DNA from: CAVRXZ01 sp963773035
Lineage (GTDB): Bacteria > Acidobacteriota > Vicinamibacteria > Vicinamibacterales > CAVVIG01
Direction of reading: 5' to 3'
DNA length: 64,000 nucleotides
Assembly (NCBI GenBank): GCA_963773035.1
Contig: CAVYZX010000004.1
Coordinates: 62,001-126,000, forward strand
In this document: positions 63,419 to 64,000 of the stretch, in pieces
How the letters are laid out: each line of letters begins with the position of its first letter
Position numbering within the stretch: the first letter of the stretch is position 1
Made by a program: the position numbers and the translations under genes
Notes under the pieces: generated by a model
Seen by the model: only the letters and a program-made list of their open reading frames with translations
Databases searched by the model: none
What the model was told of the DNA's origin: nothing

Positions 63419-64000
63419 ATGAGAGCACCCAAGACGCTGCGGTGGTGTGTAGCGACCTCCCTCTCTCTCGCCTTCGCGGTCGGCGTCACGATCGCGCAGG
63501 CGCCGAAGCCCAAGCGCATCAACCGTGCGATCGAACTGCTCGACCAGGGACAGCCCATCTACTACACCGGATCGCATTCCGGCACGTCGGGCGGGTACGA
63601 GTCTGGGATGAAGGATGCCCAGACGTATGCGGACTACATCAGCTACGACATGGAGCATGCGCCGTACGACATCAAAGGCTTGGCCGACTACATGCGCGGG
63701 CTCGTCGCCGGAGGGCCCACCAAAAGCGGCCACCGCACGCCCGCAGTCATCGTCAACGTGCCGGTCAACGGCACCGATGAAGTGACGGTCCGCGCCAATG
63801 CCTGGATGTTCAGCCAGGTACTTGCCACCGGTGTGCATGGCGTGATGCTCACGCACGCGGATACCCCCGGCGCCGTGAAGGCTTTCATCGAAGCCGTCCG
63901 CCTCCCGATTCACAAGCAGGGTGTCGATCACGGGGTCCCCGAGGGACGGCGCGGTGTTCACGGCGTGCCGACGGCGGCACAAATTTGGGGCGTTTCACAG
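63419..64000 (+). CDS. HpcH/HpaI aldolase/citrate lyase family protein, N-terminal part (cut by window edge)
   Basis: 194 residues visible, with AGGAG 7 bases before the ATG at 63419. A signal peptide (LSLAFAVGVTIAQA) precedes an HpcH/HpaI-type TIM-barrel start: QPIYYTGSHSGTSG, DYISYDMEHAPYDI and VIVNVPVN...ANAWMFSQVLATGVHGVMLTHAD. The family cleaves 4-hydroxy-2-oxo acids. A signal peptide on such an enzyme is unusual and suggests a periplasmic variant. The gene continues beyond the window. Confidence 0.8.
   Translation, partial: MRAPKTLRWCVATSLSLAFAVGVTIAQAPKPKRINRAIELLDQGQPIYYTGSHSGTSGGYESGMKDAQTYADYISYDMEHAPYDIKGLADYMRGLVAGGPTKSGHRTPAVIVNVPVNGTDEVTVRANAWMFSQVLATGVHGVMLTHADTPGAVKAFIEAVRLPIHKQGVDHGVPEGRRGVHGVPTAAQIWGVSQ

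Overview
The window is about 60% GC, densely coded chromosomal DNA. It fits an acidobacterium, most likely of the Vicinamibacteria type. The grounds are a futalosine menaquinone pathway, Gram-negative envelope genes (BamA, OmpH, LpxA, Lol), an ADOP-type duplicated ABC permease, FecR/DUF6600 and DUF6677 proteins, and a lineage-style set of secreted catabolic proteins. Taxonomy is inferred from gene content only. No rRNA, tRNA, CRISPR array or prophage was found.

1-12.8 kb (minus strand): a clpC-type chaperone gene with a good sigma70-like promoter, then a long run of tightly packed genes: bamA, ompH, a fabZ-lpxA fusion, lpxI, a Gfo/Idh/MocA oxidoreductase, a UbiD-type decarboxylase, a MqnE-like protein with no radical-SAM cysteines, mqnA and mqnC (cut by the window edge). 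Outer-membrane assembly, lipid A and menaquinone synthesis therefore appear to share transcription. 13.3-21.3 kb (minus): fhs, then an apparent housekeeping operon of two small membrane protein genes plus a DUF2085 gene, enoyl-CoA hydratase, ribH, nusB, lysS, lolC and lolD.

21.4-31.9 kb (plus): a membrane protein with a spermidine-synthase-like domain, a TetR-controlled tripartite RND efflux system (regulator, adaptor, pump, TolC) with an inverted-repeat operator candidate, and a PfkB/adenosine kinase. 31.9-36.3 kb (minus): MTA phosphorylase, a methylmalonyl-CoA epimerase/metallo-hydrolase fusion, MeaB and an acyl-CoA dehydrogenase, pointing to a propionate/branched-chain acyl-CoA branch. 36.4-48.5 kb: small secreted proteins, a disrupted hemW, a DnaC-like ATPase, hspR, dnaJ and dnaK (minus), a FecR/DUF6600 gene broken by one inserted base, PBP1A and a cupin (plus).

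48.6-50.0 kb is an IS4-family element that landed in a short palindrome and made a 10-bp duplication. 50.1-64 kb looks like an accessory catabolic region: DUF3500, two alpha/beta hydrolases (one without its nucleophile serine), an SCP2-like protein, a GMC oxidoreductase with its Tat-type small subunit, a lactonase-like metallo-hydrolase, a carboxymuconolactone-decarboxylase-like protein, MmgE/PrpD, an ADOP permease and an HpcH/HpaI aldolase (cut by the edge).

The most striking non-coding feature is that many intergenic gaps are filled by degenerate tandem repeats of 7 or 8 bases, often as facing inverted arrays, or by REP-like hairpins. Gaps between convergent genes are almost completely occupied by them. 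Two genes (hemW, FecR/DUF6600) carry frameshifts that are either real decay or sequence errors.
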